Assembly: GCA_949361645.1 (NCBI GenBank)
Contig: OX442427.1
Coordinates: forward strand, 6,435,058 to 6,499,057
DNA: 64,000 nucleotides
DNA from: Spongilla lacustris
Taxonomy: Eukaryota; Porifera; Demospongiae; Spongillida; Spongillidae
Reading direction: 5' to 3'
This document shows, in pieces, positions 40,590 to 54,200 of the stretch; position 1 is the first letter of the stretch; every line of letters starts with the position of its first letter. Made by a program: the position numbers and the translations under genes. The notes below the pieces were generated by a model. The model had not been told where the DNA came from, made no database searches, and saw only the letters and a program-made list of their open reading frames with translations.

Positions 40590-43500
40590 CTGTGAGCAGA
40601 TCAGCCATTAAATAGTGCTCTGATATTGGGGCTCCAAGATTACATCATAGAGTGAGAATGAGTAGTTGCTAGTGAATCTGTATGAGTAGTGTTGCGTGTT
40701 TTCGTGTGCATAGTATGTGTTTAAGCATACATACAGTAACTTGCATACATACAGTAACGTGCATACCTATCAAAAATAAATAACTAAATAAAATCAAGAT
40801 ACAATGGCCCTTAAATCAAATACGTAGTGAAAATAAAATATGAACATTTCAATTTTGAGTAACTTCTAAACATAAGAATTAAATACAATTTGCAGCTTTT
40901 AAATAACTAACCACCCTACATTTATTAACATTAATAAGGTATTATTGCAATGAATGGGGGTCTTGAGACTTTTATCAATGTTAATTATTATATTTATTTT
41001 ATTTCACCACATTTGCAGTTCAGTTAATTAACTGCTTGTGGTCAATTTTCCTTGATTTAAACACCCTGTATACATGCAGTGTGCAATTTCTTACCTCCTA
41101 CGGAGCCATTAACATGTACGTCGTATGTAGTAGTTTATATTCCAGGAAGGAAATGCACCGTAGCCCATCTAAAAATAGTGAGCAATGACATGCACCATAC
41201 ATGCAGGTTACAATTACACCTTGTGGAAATACAGGTAATGATAGACATGACTACAACAACCAAAATGGCTTACAAAACACCATACTCATTTTGAAATTGT
41301 ACCATTGCTTACTACTATTGAGCAGTAGCTTGATGCATCTTCAAAAGTGTGAGTAACTCTAGTTCCAATACAGTTCCAAGAGGTGAGGCTCTCCACAGAG
41401 GGAATGGTGAGCCTATAGCCTTAGAGAGAGAGAACAATACATTTGATTTATATTAGGGATGTTAATCTATTTATACCCAATGTTGCTACCTTAAATCAAA
41501 CTTTATAGACCACTACCACTAATTTAGCAGCTCAATCTTACCATGCACCTCGTACCTTATGTACATGCAATACACAAAAAAAAAACACATCACAAGTGTA
41601 CACATACAGAGGCAACCTGACCCACTGTAACCCTAATTGACAATAACATTGAACTCACTGTGAGCAGATTAGCCATTAAAAAGTACTCTGACTTGGGTCC
41701 CCACTGTTGCATCATAGAGCGAGAATGGGTATTTCTAGTGTGTGCGGTTTCTTGTGCATGGTACGTGTGGGTGAGCAGTGTTGTGCGTTTTCATGTGCAC
41801 AGTATGTGTGTGAGCCCACATGTAGTACAAGTGTGTACACGAAGGATGTGTGTGTCAGTGCAATTTGCATATGTATGTGCATGATGCATATGCATGTGCT
41901 ATATACACGGTATGGACATGTGAGCAAAAGGTTTACAGACATCCTAAAAAATCCCGACCTAGCATACCTATCATTATGTGGTCTACCCAAGTTGGGCACT
42001 TGTGTTGGAGCTGCCAAAGTAACTGTTCCGGTCCAGGGAGATGTTCACCAGGGGTGGCCAGAGATCTCCTGCATCTTGAGTGGGCAGGCTGCAAAATTGA
42101 GAGATCACATGACTCTCCCTTCTAAATCCATTTTACAGATTCGTACATACTCTTTACTCGCAATACACTTCCTCAGAGACACACACAAGTATGCACACAC
42201 TCTAATCCATGTACAGCCCCTGGGTGCCATAAAGGAAGCCATCCCGGCAAAAACACTTGCATGACAGAAGAGGTCTCTTAGAGGCTTATTGATAGGCGTA
42301 TTGGTATATTCTTCAAGTCTTGCCCTAGAAAAAAATCCTGCAACGTCCTGCCAAGTCTTATCAAAGTTTCGGTAAAATATTGTCAAGATCCCTAAAGTTG
42401 TTTCCAAGACTTAGCAGATCGCTACAAGATTTTTTCTTCTTGCATAAATTTTTGTCCATACATGTGACCACGCAAAGTGCACAATGTAGATACATACATG
42501 CAACATGCAATTTCTGACCTCCAAAGGAGCCATTGCCATGAATATCCATATGTAGTAGTCCATATTCCAGGAAGCACCATGCACCGTAGCCATCTAAAAA
42601 TAGTGGGCAATGACATGCACTGTAAACCAAAGTTACATTCAACACAGGTTACAGTTACACCTCGTGGAAGGTAACGGATACACATATGCCTATAACCAAA
42701 ATGGCCTATAAAATATGCCCCTTGGCATTACTTTTTCTATTCTCATCATACATGTTGAAATTGTACCATTGCTTACTACTATTGAGCAGTAGCCAGTAAG
42801 TCTTGATGCATCTTCGAAGTGTGAGTAACTCGGGGTTCCAATATGGTTCCAGAGGTAAGGCTCTCCAGAGGGAATGGTAAACCTATAGTTTTAGAAAGAG
42901 AAGACCATACATTTGATTTATATAAGGATGTTAACCTACAGTTGGTTTATAGACCACTAATTTAGCAGCTCAATGCACCATGCACCAGATAGATACCTTA
43001 TGTACATGCACATGCATTCACACACTACACAAGAACACACTGTACACATACAGATTTCTAGTACGTTGTAATTTAAGAAACCAAATTAACTATAACTCCA
43101 TTTACAGGTTATAAAAATGTATAACTTCATTAAGTCATTGTACACAAAAAAACTGACTCACTGTGAGCAGATTAGTAATTAAAACAGTACTCTGATCTTG
43201 GGGCCCCACAGTTGCATCATGGAGTGTGAATGGGTAGTTGCTAGTGAAGGGATCTGTATGAGCAGTGTTGTGTGTTTTCTTGTGCATAGTATGTGTGGGC
43301 GAGCATACATGTATTACATGTGTGTGTGTGTGTGTGTTAGTGCAATTTGCATATATGTGCGCATGGTGCATAAGCATGGTTGTATGCGTGTGCTATATAT
43401 AGCAGTACATGTATGGACATGTGAGCAAAAGGTTTACAGACATCCAAAAAAATTGCATACCTATCAAACGTTGTATACCGTGGTCCAGCCAAGGTGGGCA

Positions 43501-44650
43501 CTCTGGTTTCAGCCGCCAAAGGAACTGTTCCAGTCCAGGAAATGTGTGTCAGGGGTAGCCAGAGATCTCCTGCTTCTTGAGTGGGCAGGCTGCAAAATTG
43601 GGAGATCACATGACTTCCCTTCCTGCAGCATCATATGTACTCTTTACTCGCAATACACTTCCTCAGAGACATGCACTTTTCTGTAAACAAATTAGACCTA
43701 TTAGAGCTTAGGTTTAGTGATGGGGTTGCATATGTAAGAGTCAACCTGGCAAGAAGCACTTGCATGTCAGAAGAGGTCCCTTTGAGGCTTATCTAAGTAT
43801 TCTTCAAGTCTTATTGTATTAATTCTTTGTCCTTACATGTGACCATCATATCTATGCTTAAAAGGTTCATGCTAAGCACACAATGTAGATATATACATGC
43901 AGTGTGCAATTTCTTACCTCTAAAGGAGCCATTAACATGAATGTCCATATGTAGTAGGAAGCAAATGCACCGTAGCCCATCTAAAAGTAGTGAGCAAAGA
44001 CATGCACTGTAAACCACTTACATTCACAACAGTTTACAGTTACACCTCGTCACTACAACCAAAATGGCCTATAATATATGTCAATTGGCATCACATTATT
44101 TTGAAATTGTACCATTGCTTACTACTATAGAGCAGTAGCCAGTAAGACTTGATGCATCTTCGAAGTGTGAGTAACTCGGGGTTCCAATATGGTTCCAGAG
44201 GTAAGGCTCTTCACAGAGGGAATGGCAAACCTATAATTTTAGAGAGAGAAGACCATACATTTGATTTATATAAGGATGTTTATCTATCAATGCCTAATAC
44301 TGTAACTTAATCAATTTTTACAGTTGTTGTATAACAGTGCCAGTAGCTGGATATCACATTACCTGTTTGATGTAAATTTCCAATCAAGTCCATTTCAACA
44401 CTTGCTCTCATGATCACCAGATAGCCAGCCAGTCCAGGTATGTTGGTATTGGTTCCTGGCTATTGGAATCCCATTTAGGGCATGACCCAAATGTATTTGT
44501 GAGAATATAACAAAATAGGTCAATCAAATATGAACCAGCCACCTATAGCTGTGCACTCACATCAGAATGATTTGCAGAATGGGCACACATCTGGAAACCC
44601 CCAGAATAGGCTTGCCACCCAGCACACCTGTGGATAAATGAAAACCATTA
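40590..44650 (-). repeat. Diverged tandem triplication with exon-like blocks
   Basis: Three related segments start near 40590, 41655 and 43155, each with CTCACTGTGAGCAGAT, then a TGCATCAT...GAATGGGTA block. They later share GGAGCCATT(A/G)(A/C)CATGA and GTGTGAGTAACTC. Segment 1 lacks the middle part. On the minus strand each has splice-bounded blocks: TTTTTAG|...FLEYGLLHMDIHGNGSFG (intact in segment 2 at ~42520-42595, decayed in 1 and 3), PTQDAGDLWPPLVNISLD (42000-42080; frameshifted at 43490-43580) and CEEPYLWNHIGTPSYSHFED (44110-44220). Upstream blocks at 44375-44460 (GYLVIMRASVEMDLIGN) and 44570-44640 (CAGWQAYSGGFQMCAHS) occur once. Probably exons of an unrecognised gene. Confidence 0.5.
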
Positions 44651-44659
44651 TATAAATAT

Positions 44660-45960
44660 GCCACACATTCACAGCAGTGGTATTTACCACTTACAGTGCA
44701 ACTGTCAATTGATATTTATGAGCAGATTTCATGGTGGAACTGCTGATGCTGCTGTTAATTAGGTGGTATATAGTCAAGTACTGTTGGGGCCTGTATGTGT
44801 TCCGTTCTGTCCAATTAGGAGATCAAAGCATCAAGTGAGTTTTGCAATAGAAGATTAATAGTAACAGTTCCAACTGCCTCTTCCTCACCTGGAAATGATT
44901 CCACTGGCATTAATCATACTGCTGCATGATTGAGGGACACGCATAACCCTGGTATGCGCAGTGATGTGTGTAATCTTGATACAAGTACACTGTCTACTAG
45001 TGAACACTAGCATGTACTGTCCGATCTTTGCCTTATGTGTAATCCTTTGTAGGCATCAAGGGTTAACTGGAATAACTCTTCAAGACACAATGGTCATGTG
45101 GCAACAAAAGGCTTTGTGCCTATCTCCCTTCAACTTTGTTGCCATCTTTTCTTGTCACCTCTGCAGTGTCCTAGTGCTGCTGTGAAACACTGAGCCAACA
45201 TCACTAGAGAACTGCATAACTGCAGCACACCTCTTCTGAACCACATGTGACATCTCTTTGTGAGACATCAGCTTAACAAAGTGAAAATCCATACAGATTT
45301 ATCAAATGTCAAAAAAAGGTGTTGGTAGCTTGTATCCAAGGAAGCATTATAGACACATGGTACTTTTGAAGTCCATTGTAGCTTGGTGGTGACATAGTGA
45401 AGAACAAAAACGTAGCTTTGAGGGGTGTGTGTGGAGGGGGTTTGTGGTCTGACCCTGGAATGGTTACATAGTAGATGGTGCCAGGCTTTGAAATGGGCAG
45501 CCCATCAGGATTGGATTGAGAATGCTGAGTCGAAGCTGTACAGTGGTTGGCGAGTAGAACGTGCCTGGTATATTCATTTTTGAGTAGATCAATTTCCAAA
45601 TAAAAAGATCACAAAACACAGCTCCCTAGGTCCACCTCATGGTGCGCTTGTCCTCATGCATAAGCTGTTTATGCATTTACAGTTAACTGGTGCCATGAAA
45701 ATAACCAGTTTTGCCTTACCCCTACTCTTTTATCCATTTATCTCCTTCTAGCCCCTAGTCTGCTCTGGCAGGGTTTATGCATACTTTGTTTTGGCTTCAG
45801 TTACAACAGAAGCTTGCACAAATTTGTTTCTACCTGGTAGATCTGGATCTATGTGCTTCAGCAACACATGGGTGCTGTCATGAAGGATCGCCTTTTGAGC
45901 ACCCAGAATGATAAAATTTCAGCCACTTGGCTGAGGTGATACCTGCCCTTGCCATGATGA
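44660..45960. other. Intergenic; one unassigned minus-strand open frame
   Basis: No recognised gene. A minus-strand open frame at 45599-45309 reads KPGTIYYVTIPGSDHKPPPH, without family match or clear splice borders. Confidence 0.25.
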
Positions 45961-45964
45961 TGTT

Positions 45965-46345
45965 ATAAGAAAACTTTTTCATTATGTCCTAGTTCATAAC
46001 ATTTTCCAATTTAATGGCAAAATGTATAGACAAAAACGTGGTACGGCAATGGGCACCAGTGTGGCACCACCGTTTGCAATTATATATATAGCAGCACTTG
46101 AAGAAGAATTTATTAAACCTTAAACCTCAGGTTTATTTCTGATACATTGACGACATATTTCTCATATGGCCACACTCTGAAAACGAACTAGAGAAATTCT
46201 TAGATGATTTAAATGGCCATAAAGAAAGAATAAAATATTCAAGAATTGTATCCAAAACAGAGGTGAATTTCTTAGATATGACTGTATACAAGGGGGACAG
46301 ATTTGCCACTGGGTTGGTACCATATTATCCACTGGCCTAGTATGT
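45965..46345 (+). pseudogene. Penelope-like reverse-transcriptase relic
   Basis: Plus-strand motifs KRGTAMGTSVAPPFAIIYIA, ALEEEFIK, a frame break, then VYFRYIDDIFLIWPHSENE, LEKFLDDLNGH and VNFLDMTVYKGDRF. The GTAMGT...RYIDDIF...NFLD pattern is typical of Penelope-like reverse transcriptases. One frameshift near 46122 and no surrounding endonuclease domain seen. Confidence 0.7.
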
Positions 46346-46379
46346 CAACCATAGATGCCAGCCAAACATGTTCCACTAT

Positions 46380-46885
46380 TCGCTGCAGTTGGGTACGTTA
46401 ATACTGTAGCTAGCTCATCAGTAGCTAGCTGACAGCTGTGGGGTACTCTACAACTGGTTGGTGACTACTCTGTACATGTCTGACACGGGTTCATAGCTAA
46501 CTGCTTTGATGTACTCTGTACCTAGCTGACAGCTGTGGGGTAGTCTGCAGCAAACTGTACAAGCTGACTACAGTTTGAAACTCTGTATCTAGTCAACTGC
46601 TGTGGGGTTTCTTTTTCTAGCTGACTGCAGTAGAGTACTGAGTCCGACTGCATTGGGGTACTTTGCAGGAAGCTGACCACTGCGGGATACCTACTGTAGT
46701 CAGCTAGGTACAGAGAGACCTAGCTGACTACAGTAAGGGTACTCTGTAAATAGTTCATTAGCTGGCTGTTGCAGGGTACGTTCGAGGTAGCTTCTGTTGG
46801 CTGTGGGGATTCTCTGTAGCCATCTCACTGCAGCTTTTGCTAGCTAGAGTGTAGCTAGCTTAATATTGTGGGATACTCTTTACAA
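46380..46885. repeat. Imperfect TAGCTGACTGCTGTGGGGTACTCTGTA repeats
   Basis: About a dozen degenerate ~35-base units built from TAGCTGACTGC, TGTGGGGTACTCTG and close variants. The same unit family reappears at 50745-50945 on the other side of the Ty3 relic. Confidence 0.75.
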
Positions 46886-46889
46886 TGAT

Positions 46890-47640
46890 GATACAAGCAG
46901 TAATGCAACATTGAGATCAAAAGCCACAGTTGTCACAAGATCAGTGTTCAGAACTAGAACAGTAACTGAAATTTTTTTCTATGCATGAGCATTGCCCAAA
47001 GGTTGGGTCTCCAATGGGCACCCAGCAAAGCCATGAGCAAATTGAGACAGCTGCAATAGCAGTAACTACCAAATGCCCTCATGCTGGACACCTCACTGCT
47101 CTATATGTACCCTCATGGAGGTCAACAGTAAGGAGTGATTGATCACCGTAACACTATGCTGCATATTGGAATAGCTCAGAAAAGTAAAAGTATGCCATGC
47201 ATTCACCACGGAGAGCTTGGCGAGAAACAAGATTAATAATATTCGGTGGACAACCAGGCTCCAACTGGTTTAGTGTATTAAAGGAAACCCCAGTGACATA
47301 GGTGGAATTCTCTCAAAGTGCACTGCACATGGCTGTGGGCAAAGAAGTGGTGGTGGCATCAACAGGTGGTGTTGGGTTCTCAAGGAAGGACCTGAAGCAG
47401 TGTCCTTAGGAAAAGAAAGCAGAATGCCTAACATATTAATATCAAGATGGTATCGATGTAGCTACAGGAGTCTTGCACCTTGGCTGTTTGGATGCCTAGT
47501 GCCATCCATTTAGGAGGCTAGTCCAGAAAAAAAAAAAAAACCCATCATTACTTATTAGACTTTTTACATTTTCATGAACCTCACAGGAATAGCACGCTTT
47601 TTGGCAAGGCTACCAAGGGATCATGTGGTATGTGGGGTAA
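46890..47640. other. Left part of the Ty3 insertion region, no gene seen
   Basis: No recognisable coding motif. It may contain a decayed 5' LTR or gag start of the following element, but no matching 3' LTR was found. Confidence 0.3.
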
Positions 47641-47699
47641 GGACACGCGGTGCAGCGAAAATTATTGGCGGAGCCAAAACTGACATTTTAAAAGGCGTT

Positions 47700-50530
47700 T
47701 GAGATAGTGCAGGCAGCTGAAATGGCAGAGAAGAACGCAAAAGTATTGCAAGGTCAGAGCCAGATGCAGGCAGCAGTAATAGCAGTGAAAAATGCCAGGA
47801 TGTCACAAGGGCAGGACCAGATTGAACCACCCACTGTTGAAGAGGTAAAGGCTATTAAGGAAGGAAAGTGTTCACCTGCTTTTCGTCAACACTCGCCTTT
47901 GTGATCGTTGCGGGGGACAGCACTCCAGCGCAAAATGCAGGTGCATTGATTGGGTCTGTCATTCGTGTGGCAAAGTGGGGCACTTAGCGAGGGTTTGTCG
48001 AAGTAGACCCACCAAAGGATACGGGCTCAAGCGTTTGAGGCACAAGCTGGGAAAAGTCCTTACAGTGGTGAATCGGAAGCCCCAGTGGCAGTGGCTATCG
48101 TGGATGGTGTGCAATTACCAATGGAGATTGACACAGGGGCTACCGTTTCATTAATCAGTGAGGCTACATACAACAGCTACTGGGACGGCGAGGTCAAGAC
48201 CTAAGTTGGAACCTGCGGATGTGTCACTCAGAACAAAAAGCTAAGCGTGATTGGGCAGGCGAACATAACTGTTTTGCGTATGCTGGTTATCCAGGGTGAT
48301 GGGTCATCACTTCTTGGCAGGAGCTCGCTTTATAAGCTTCGTATCAAAGTGGAGAAGCTGCCGTCTACCATACGCATTCCAAGATCAGTCTTGAGAGTGT
48401 TTTAGCGAAACACACGGAGCTGTTTCGAGAGGAACCCAAGCTGGTGAAAGATGCAAAAGTTCAGATCCACGTGGCAAAAGACTGCAAACCACAGTATTTC
48501 AAACCACGACCGGTACCTTACGTGCTGCAGGCAAGCCGAGCTTGAAAGGTTACAGAACCAAACCGTCGTTAATTAAGCCGGTTTGGTTCTCGGAGTGGGC
48601 TGCTCCAATTGTTCCCTTGGTCAAGCAAGACGGCAGTTTATGTATATGTGGGGACTACATGTTAACGGTAAACTGTGTGGCAAGTGCCGAGTCATGCCTG
48701 TTACCCCGTCTTGAAGATTTGCTGGAATCCATTGGAAGGGGTGTTCTCAAAGCTGGATTTGGCAAATGCGAATCAACAGTTACAGTTGGACGAAGATTCG
48801 AAACGGTATGTCACTATCAACACTCATCTAGGGTTGTTCAAGTACCACAGCCTACTGTTTGGTGTGGTGCCGTGTTCCAGCGTACGATGGAGTCACTGCT
48901 GAGGGACATTCCCAATGTCTGTATCTACATAGATGTCTTGGTATTGGGGGAGACGGAGATAGAGCACTTTATGGTCCTAGAAGCAGTGTTGTCTCGCTTG
49001 CAGAAAACCAGATTCAGTCTCAAACGACCTAAGTGCACATTCATGTTGTCGTCATTGGAGTACTTGGGGCACGTAATTTTGGCGAAGGGAGTTAGACCCA
49101 CAGATGAGAAAAAGCCTGCCATTGTAGAAACTCCCGCTCCACAGAATGTCATGCAGCTGAGATCGTTCCTGGGAATGCTGACGTATTACAGCACGTTTTT
49201 ACCCGACTTATAGACTGCATTTAACAAGGCAAAGTAGCTACTGACCTCTGCTGAAGTGCTGGTTCATTTCGACCCAAAGAAGGAAATTCTGCTGGCGTGT
49301 GACACGTCCCCGTAAGGAGTGCAAGCCGTCCAGTCTCACCAAATGGAAAATGGCACTGACCGTCCCATCGCATGTGCATCACGCACACTAACGCCAGCCG
49401 AACAGAAATATGCACAGCTGGAAACAGAACGGCTAGCAGTGATCTATGGGGTGACACAGTTCCACCAGTATGTCTTAGGACGGGAATTTACCTTCTTTAT
49501 CAGACTACAAGCCGTTGAATATGCGTTCAGAGAAACCAAGTCTGTACCAGTCATGGCTTCAGCCCGTGTACAGCATTGGGCACTAACCTTAAGCTCATAC
49601 CGTTACCACATACAATATAAAGCTGGCAAGCAGCAAGCAAATGTGGATGCCCTGGTCCATCTGCCTTTGAACGAAGTGCCAGCGGCCAATGAGCCTGATC
49701 AGGAAGAGAGGGTGCTCATGGTTGAGGTTTTCTAGAGAACAGTTACCATCAGCATCATCAAGGCAATGAATAGGATGGACCCCACTCTGTCGTGAGTGAA
49801 GAACTGGGATTGTTCATGGGAACTGGGAGGCAGCCGACAAGCAGGAGCTACGCCCATTCCTGAGGACTGAAAATGGAGTTGAGCTACCTCGATGAGTGCG
49901 TGTTGTGGGGCAATCAAGTAGTGATCCTGTGAAGTGCCATGGAGCAGTGTTAGACAGCTTCCACAAATCTCACCTGGGTATCATTCGTATGAAGGCATTA
50001 GGCCGGAACAGTGTGACCATGGTGCCAGGGATAGATGATGATCTCCAGAAGCACGTTAAATCTTGTGAACCATGTCAATTAAACAGGAACGACCCTCCAC
50101 TCACGCCATTACACCCGTGGGAAATTCCAGCTTGCCCTTGGGCATGTTTGCACATCAATTTTGCAGGCCCATTTCAGGAGATGTTCATGGTCCTCATGGA
50201 TGCGTTCTCCAAATGGCTAGACGTACATGTAGCAGTCGTACCTTCATGTTCAGCAGCAAGCCTAATCAGATTCCTGCAGAATGTTTTGCCACACATGGGT
50301 TGCTGGAACAGATCGTCTCAGACAATGGTACGGCCTCACCAGTGTGGAGTTCAAAGCATTCGCAAAACTGAATTGCATTCGCCACACCGTCAGCGCCCCA
50401 TATCACCCCACTAGCAATGGACTGGCGGACCAATGTGTGCAAACGTTCAAAGAGATTTTGGAGAAGTCCACAGGACAGCAACCTCCTGTTCGATGTTCCA
50501 CACGCCAACACACCCGACTAGACCGGTTTG
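47700..50530 (+). pseudogene. Ty3/gypsy retrotransposon relic (+)
   Basis: Domains in order: gag-like helix (MQAAEMAEKNAKVL), two zinc knuckles (CDRCGGQHSSAKC and CHSCGKVGHLARVC, ~47905-48000), protease (MEIDTGATVSLI, ~48125), reverse transcriptase (EWAAPIVPLVKQDGS; FSKLDLANANQQLQLDE; YIDVLVLG; LEYLGHVI), RNase H (LLACDTSP, YAQLETERLAVIYGV) and integrase (SCEPCQLNR, IVSDNGTA, PYHPTSNGLADQ). Several frameshifts (near 48200, 48770, 48870, 49205, 50270) and an in-frame TAG at 49211. The RT catalytic YxDD reads YIDV, so the copy is inactive. No LTR pair recognised. Confidence 0.85.
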
Positions 50531-50744
50531 GTTTTAAAGGGGGGGGGGGAGGTGTATGCTGCAGCATGCCACGCCGTGCGCAAGCAGTCTCCATTTTTCT
50601 ATTGTGCGACTCGACGACATTATGCATGTTGTGTGTAACGTGGGGACACTTCTGTACTAGTGTGGCGCTGCCGAGGATATTACACGTTTGTCTGTCCATT
50701 CTGGTCCTGGGGCTCCAGCGTATTGCGCATGCTAACAGGATTTA

Positions 50745-50945
50745 ACACTAGCTGACTGCTGTAAAATATTCTGTAGCAAGCTGATGGCTTAGGCTAGCTG
50801 ACAGCAGTTGGAAACTTTGTAGGTAGCCAACTGCTGTGGGGTACTTTCTAGCTGACTGCTGTACACTACTCTGTAGAAAGCTGATGAATGCGGCTAGCTG
50901 ACTGAAAATTGAAATTTTGTAGGTAGTGTAATACCCTAGTTCAAC
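50745..50945. repeat. GCTAGCTGACTGCTGT repeats (right block)
   Basis: Same repeat family as 46380-46885: TAGCTGACTGCTGTA, GGTAGCCAACTGCTGTGGGG and TGTAGAAAGCTGATG units. Confidence 0.75.
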
Positions 50946-51229
50946 TTAAATGGCTTAACTCAGCCGAGAATATACCTGCACACAATCACTGTTTAAATAG
51001 TCTTTCAACGTCATGTCCTGGGTGGATCTGTCCAACAGTCCAATACTGTCCAACAGTCTGTTTGGCTATTATTACGAAGGAGTCCGGGACATGGATCAGT
51101 CTTTCAAACCAGCTGTCCAGCAGCAGTTGACCCGCCAAGCACAAATATATTATAACATAATCACAGACGTCAGCTACAAGTCCCCAGACTAGATTTACGT
51201 GACATTACATTCGTCCCACCATTCTTTTA

Positions 51230-54200
51230 AGCTTGACCCCAAACGTAGTATCTCAAAACTGGGTGCCGAACACGTTGAGGGTAGCATCTTTCTACATCAA
51301 CTTGCTGTTCTTGTTGAGGTGGGAGGATAAAGTGTTCAATGCGAAGTGTTTCCCAGTCAGCTACCAGTACACCACCATGTTGATCATGCTGTTCACCATG
51401 TGCCTCAACCTCTCCTCTCACAATACGTTGCTAGAGCCTACTAACATGCACCACACGAGTCCTTGCTGCCGTGGTTTGTTCAACTGCAACATTTACTGGG
51501 GACAGCACCTTCACAGTCTATCCTCCTTCCCATCTTGCATCCAGCTTGCCAGCTGTTGGTACGTGCAGCCAGACAGCATCTTCAACATTGAAGGTTCTGC
51601 TTTTAGTTGTGCTGTCATAAAACTCTTTCTGCTGTTGTGCTTCCTGTGTTATATGGCACTCCACCAGGGCTCTCAGCTCTGCCAATATGACTGTCAGGGT
51701 CTCGAAGCTCTGCCAATCTGACTGTCAGGGTATGTTCATAACTGTGTGGATCGTGACTCTTCCTATCATCTCCCGCCAGTGATGGCATGATTGTTAGCAC
51801 AAGGTCTCTTCCCATTAGCAGTAAAAATGGGCTCAGGTGGGTTGATGTGTGATGGGCTGGAGTGGAAGCTCCCAATCAGACTGCTGTTGAACATAGGCTG
51901 CTCTTAACAGCTGCAACAGTGTTCTGTTAAAATGTTCCACCATACCATCTCCTTGTGGATGTAAGTAGTTCGTAACTATCTGACGATGCCAAATGCTGCA
52001 CAGATTTTCTTCAAGATTGTGCTCTCAAAGTTCCTTCCTTGATCAGAGTGAAGGATCTCAGGGATGCCAAAGTGAGAGAAGATACCAATCAGTGCTCGGA
52101 CTATCCTTTCAGCTGTTTGATCAGCCATAGGTACTGCTTCAGCCCACTTGGTGAAATAATCGTACCAGCAGATATCAACTTTCGTGACCAGACATTGGAA
52201 CTTCCTAAACATCAACAGCTAACATTTGCCACGTTCGACCTATTGTAACATTAGCCATAGGTACTGCTATTGCTGACATACGTTACAGTACAGCTCTGTT
52301 ACCTTAGCCATTCGAACCCAGTAGGCCATTCGCTTCAATCTGTCTAGGGTCATTTCAGTGCCTTGATGACCTGCACTTATGATGCCGTGGCAGCTATGGA
52401 GGGCCACTTCCCGAAGTGAAGTTGGTATCACCGGAAAAGCGATAATTTCTTCTAATGGACCTGAAACAAATCTGCGATACAGGACACCATCAACCAGTTG
52501 AACTGCTTCCAGTTTGGCTTGGATGTACTGTTCCATGACGTAAGGTGTTGGGTTACTTGCAGCAGTACAGCATTTCTCTATTTTGCTTTGTGTGTGGTTA
52601 GTTCTGGGGTTATCAGTGTAGTGTAGCATATTTCTCTTGCTTCTACTTATATTGCAGGTACACTGGACAGAGCACTGCATTTGATCTCAAAATCAAACTC
52701 TTGATGAGCAAGAGCCCACCTGTACATCCTGCCCTATCGAACAGAAATGCCTGGCTGTTGTCTTTGCAGTCAAACACTTCAGGCACTACTTACTGGGACG
52801 ACCATTCAGCCTACACATTGATCATCAGCCACTACAATGGCTTTCTGCTTTGATACTGTACTGCTTTCAGGTGGGGTTAGACTGCAACTGGCATAAGCAA
52901 TCACGTGGCCTTCCTGCTCCAGAACTGCTCCTATCCCCACTGCACTGGCATCTGTCTGTAGGTTGAATCCCTTCTTGAAGCAGGGATAGCATAAGACAGG
53001 TACTTGAGTCAACGCATCTTTCAACACCTGAAATGAGTGCTGTCAGTTCTCCTCCCAATTGAATTCTACTGCTGTCTGTGTGAGGTGTTGAAGAGGAGCT
53101 GCAATATCTGCAAAGTTCTTCACATATCGCCAATAGTATGATGCTAACCCCAGGAACTACCGTACCTCTGAGACATATGTTGGTGTTGGCCAGTTCTGCA
53201 CCATAGCGATCTTGTCTGTATCTGGAGCCATACCATCTTTGGAGAAGACATTACCCAAGTATTGCACCTTGTCAAGTCCAAGTTTACACTTTGAATCCCT
53301 CAATGTCAGGCCTACCTTTGATAAGCGATTGAACACATGTCGTAGATGAAATTGGTAAAGTTCCACAGAACTGGAGTGAATTAGAACATCGCCTATGTAG
53401 CTGGTGATAAAGGAAAGGCCATGAAGCACTTTATCCATCAGCTGCTGAAAAGAACTCGGTCCACCAGTAACACCAAAGGGCATCCTACAAAACTCAGTCC
53501 CATGCCTGGGCCTGGACAAAAGGCTGACTTCAAACGATCTTCTTGCATTGGAAGCTGCCAGTAGCCTAATTTCAGATCCAGTTTTGAGAATATATTGGCC
53601 CCCACAAGCCTAACTTGTACTTCATCAGGTAGTGGTAGTGGCTATGCATCTTTCATTGTCCTTTTGTTCAGTTCCCTGTAGTCGATGCAAATTCTAAGTT
53701 CACCACTTTTCTTGGGCACATACACTGCAGGTACTAGCCATGGACTGCTGCTCACTCTTGTTGATGTTGCGATCTAGCATCTCCTGCTATTTCCTCTCTG
53801 TACTGGGCTGGTATGCAACGTGGAGGAACACGGACTGGTGGGTTACTAGCTGTAGGAATGGTATGGAGAGCTAGATCTATGAAACCAGAAACTATTGAAA
53901 AAAGTTGCTGGTACTCATCAACCGTGGCCTGCAGATTTTGCTGGGCATGATGGGGTGTCATATGATGGTGCTTCACCAAATCCTGGTACAGCACATTCAT
54001 CCACCGTATCATTTTCTTCTGGATCACTCCTGGTAGAAACAGCATAGCACATATTCGCCTTGTCCTGCTTGCCAACTGCATGGATTACTTCGTTTCCAAT
54101 TCGTACATATACTAGGCTCTGATCAAAAACCACTGTAACAGAGTGCTTAGAAATCAATGAAGTCCACTCCCAGAATAACAGGCATTAACAAGCGTTCAGC

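Noticed and set aside
51227..51721. Plus-strand 162-residue ORF with hydrophobic stretches, membrane-protein-like.
   Set aside because: It is the antisense of the integrase tail of the minus-strand Ty3 relic.
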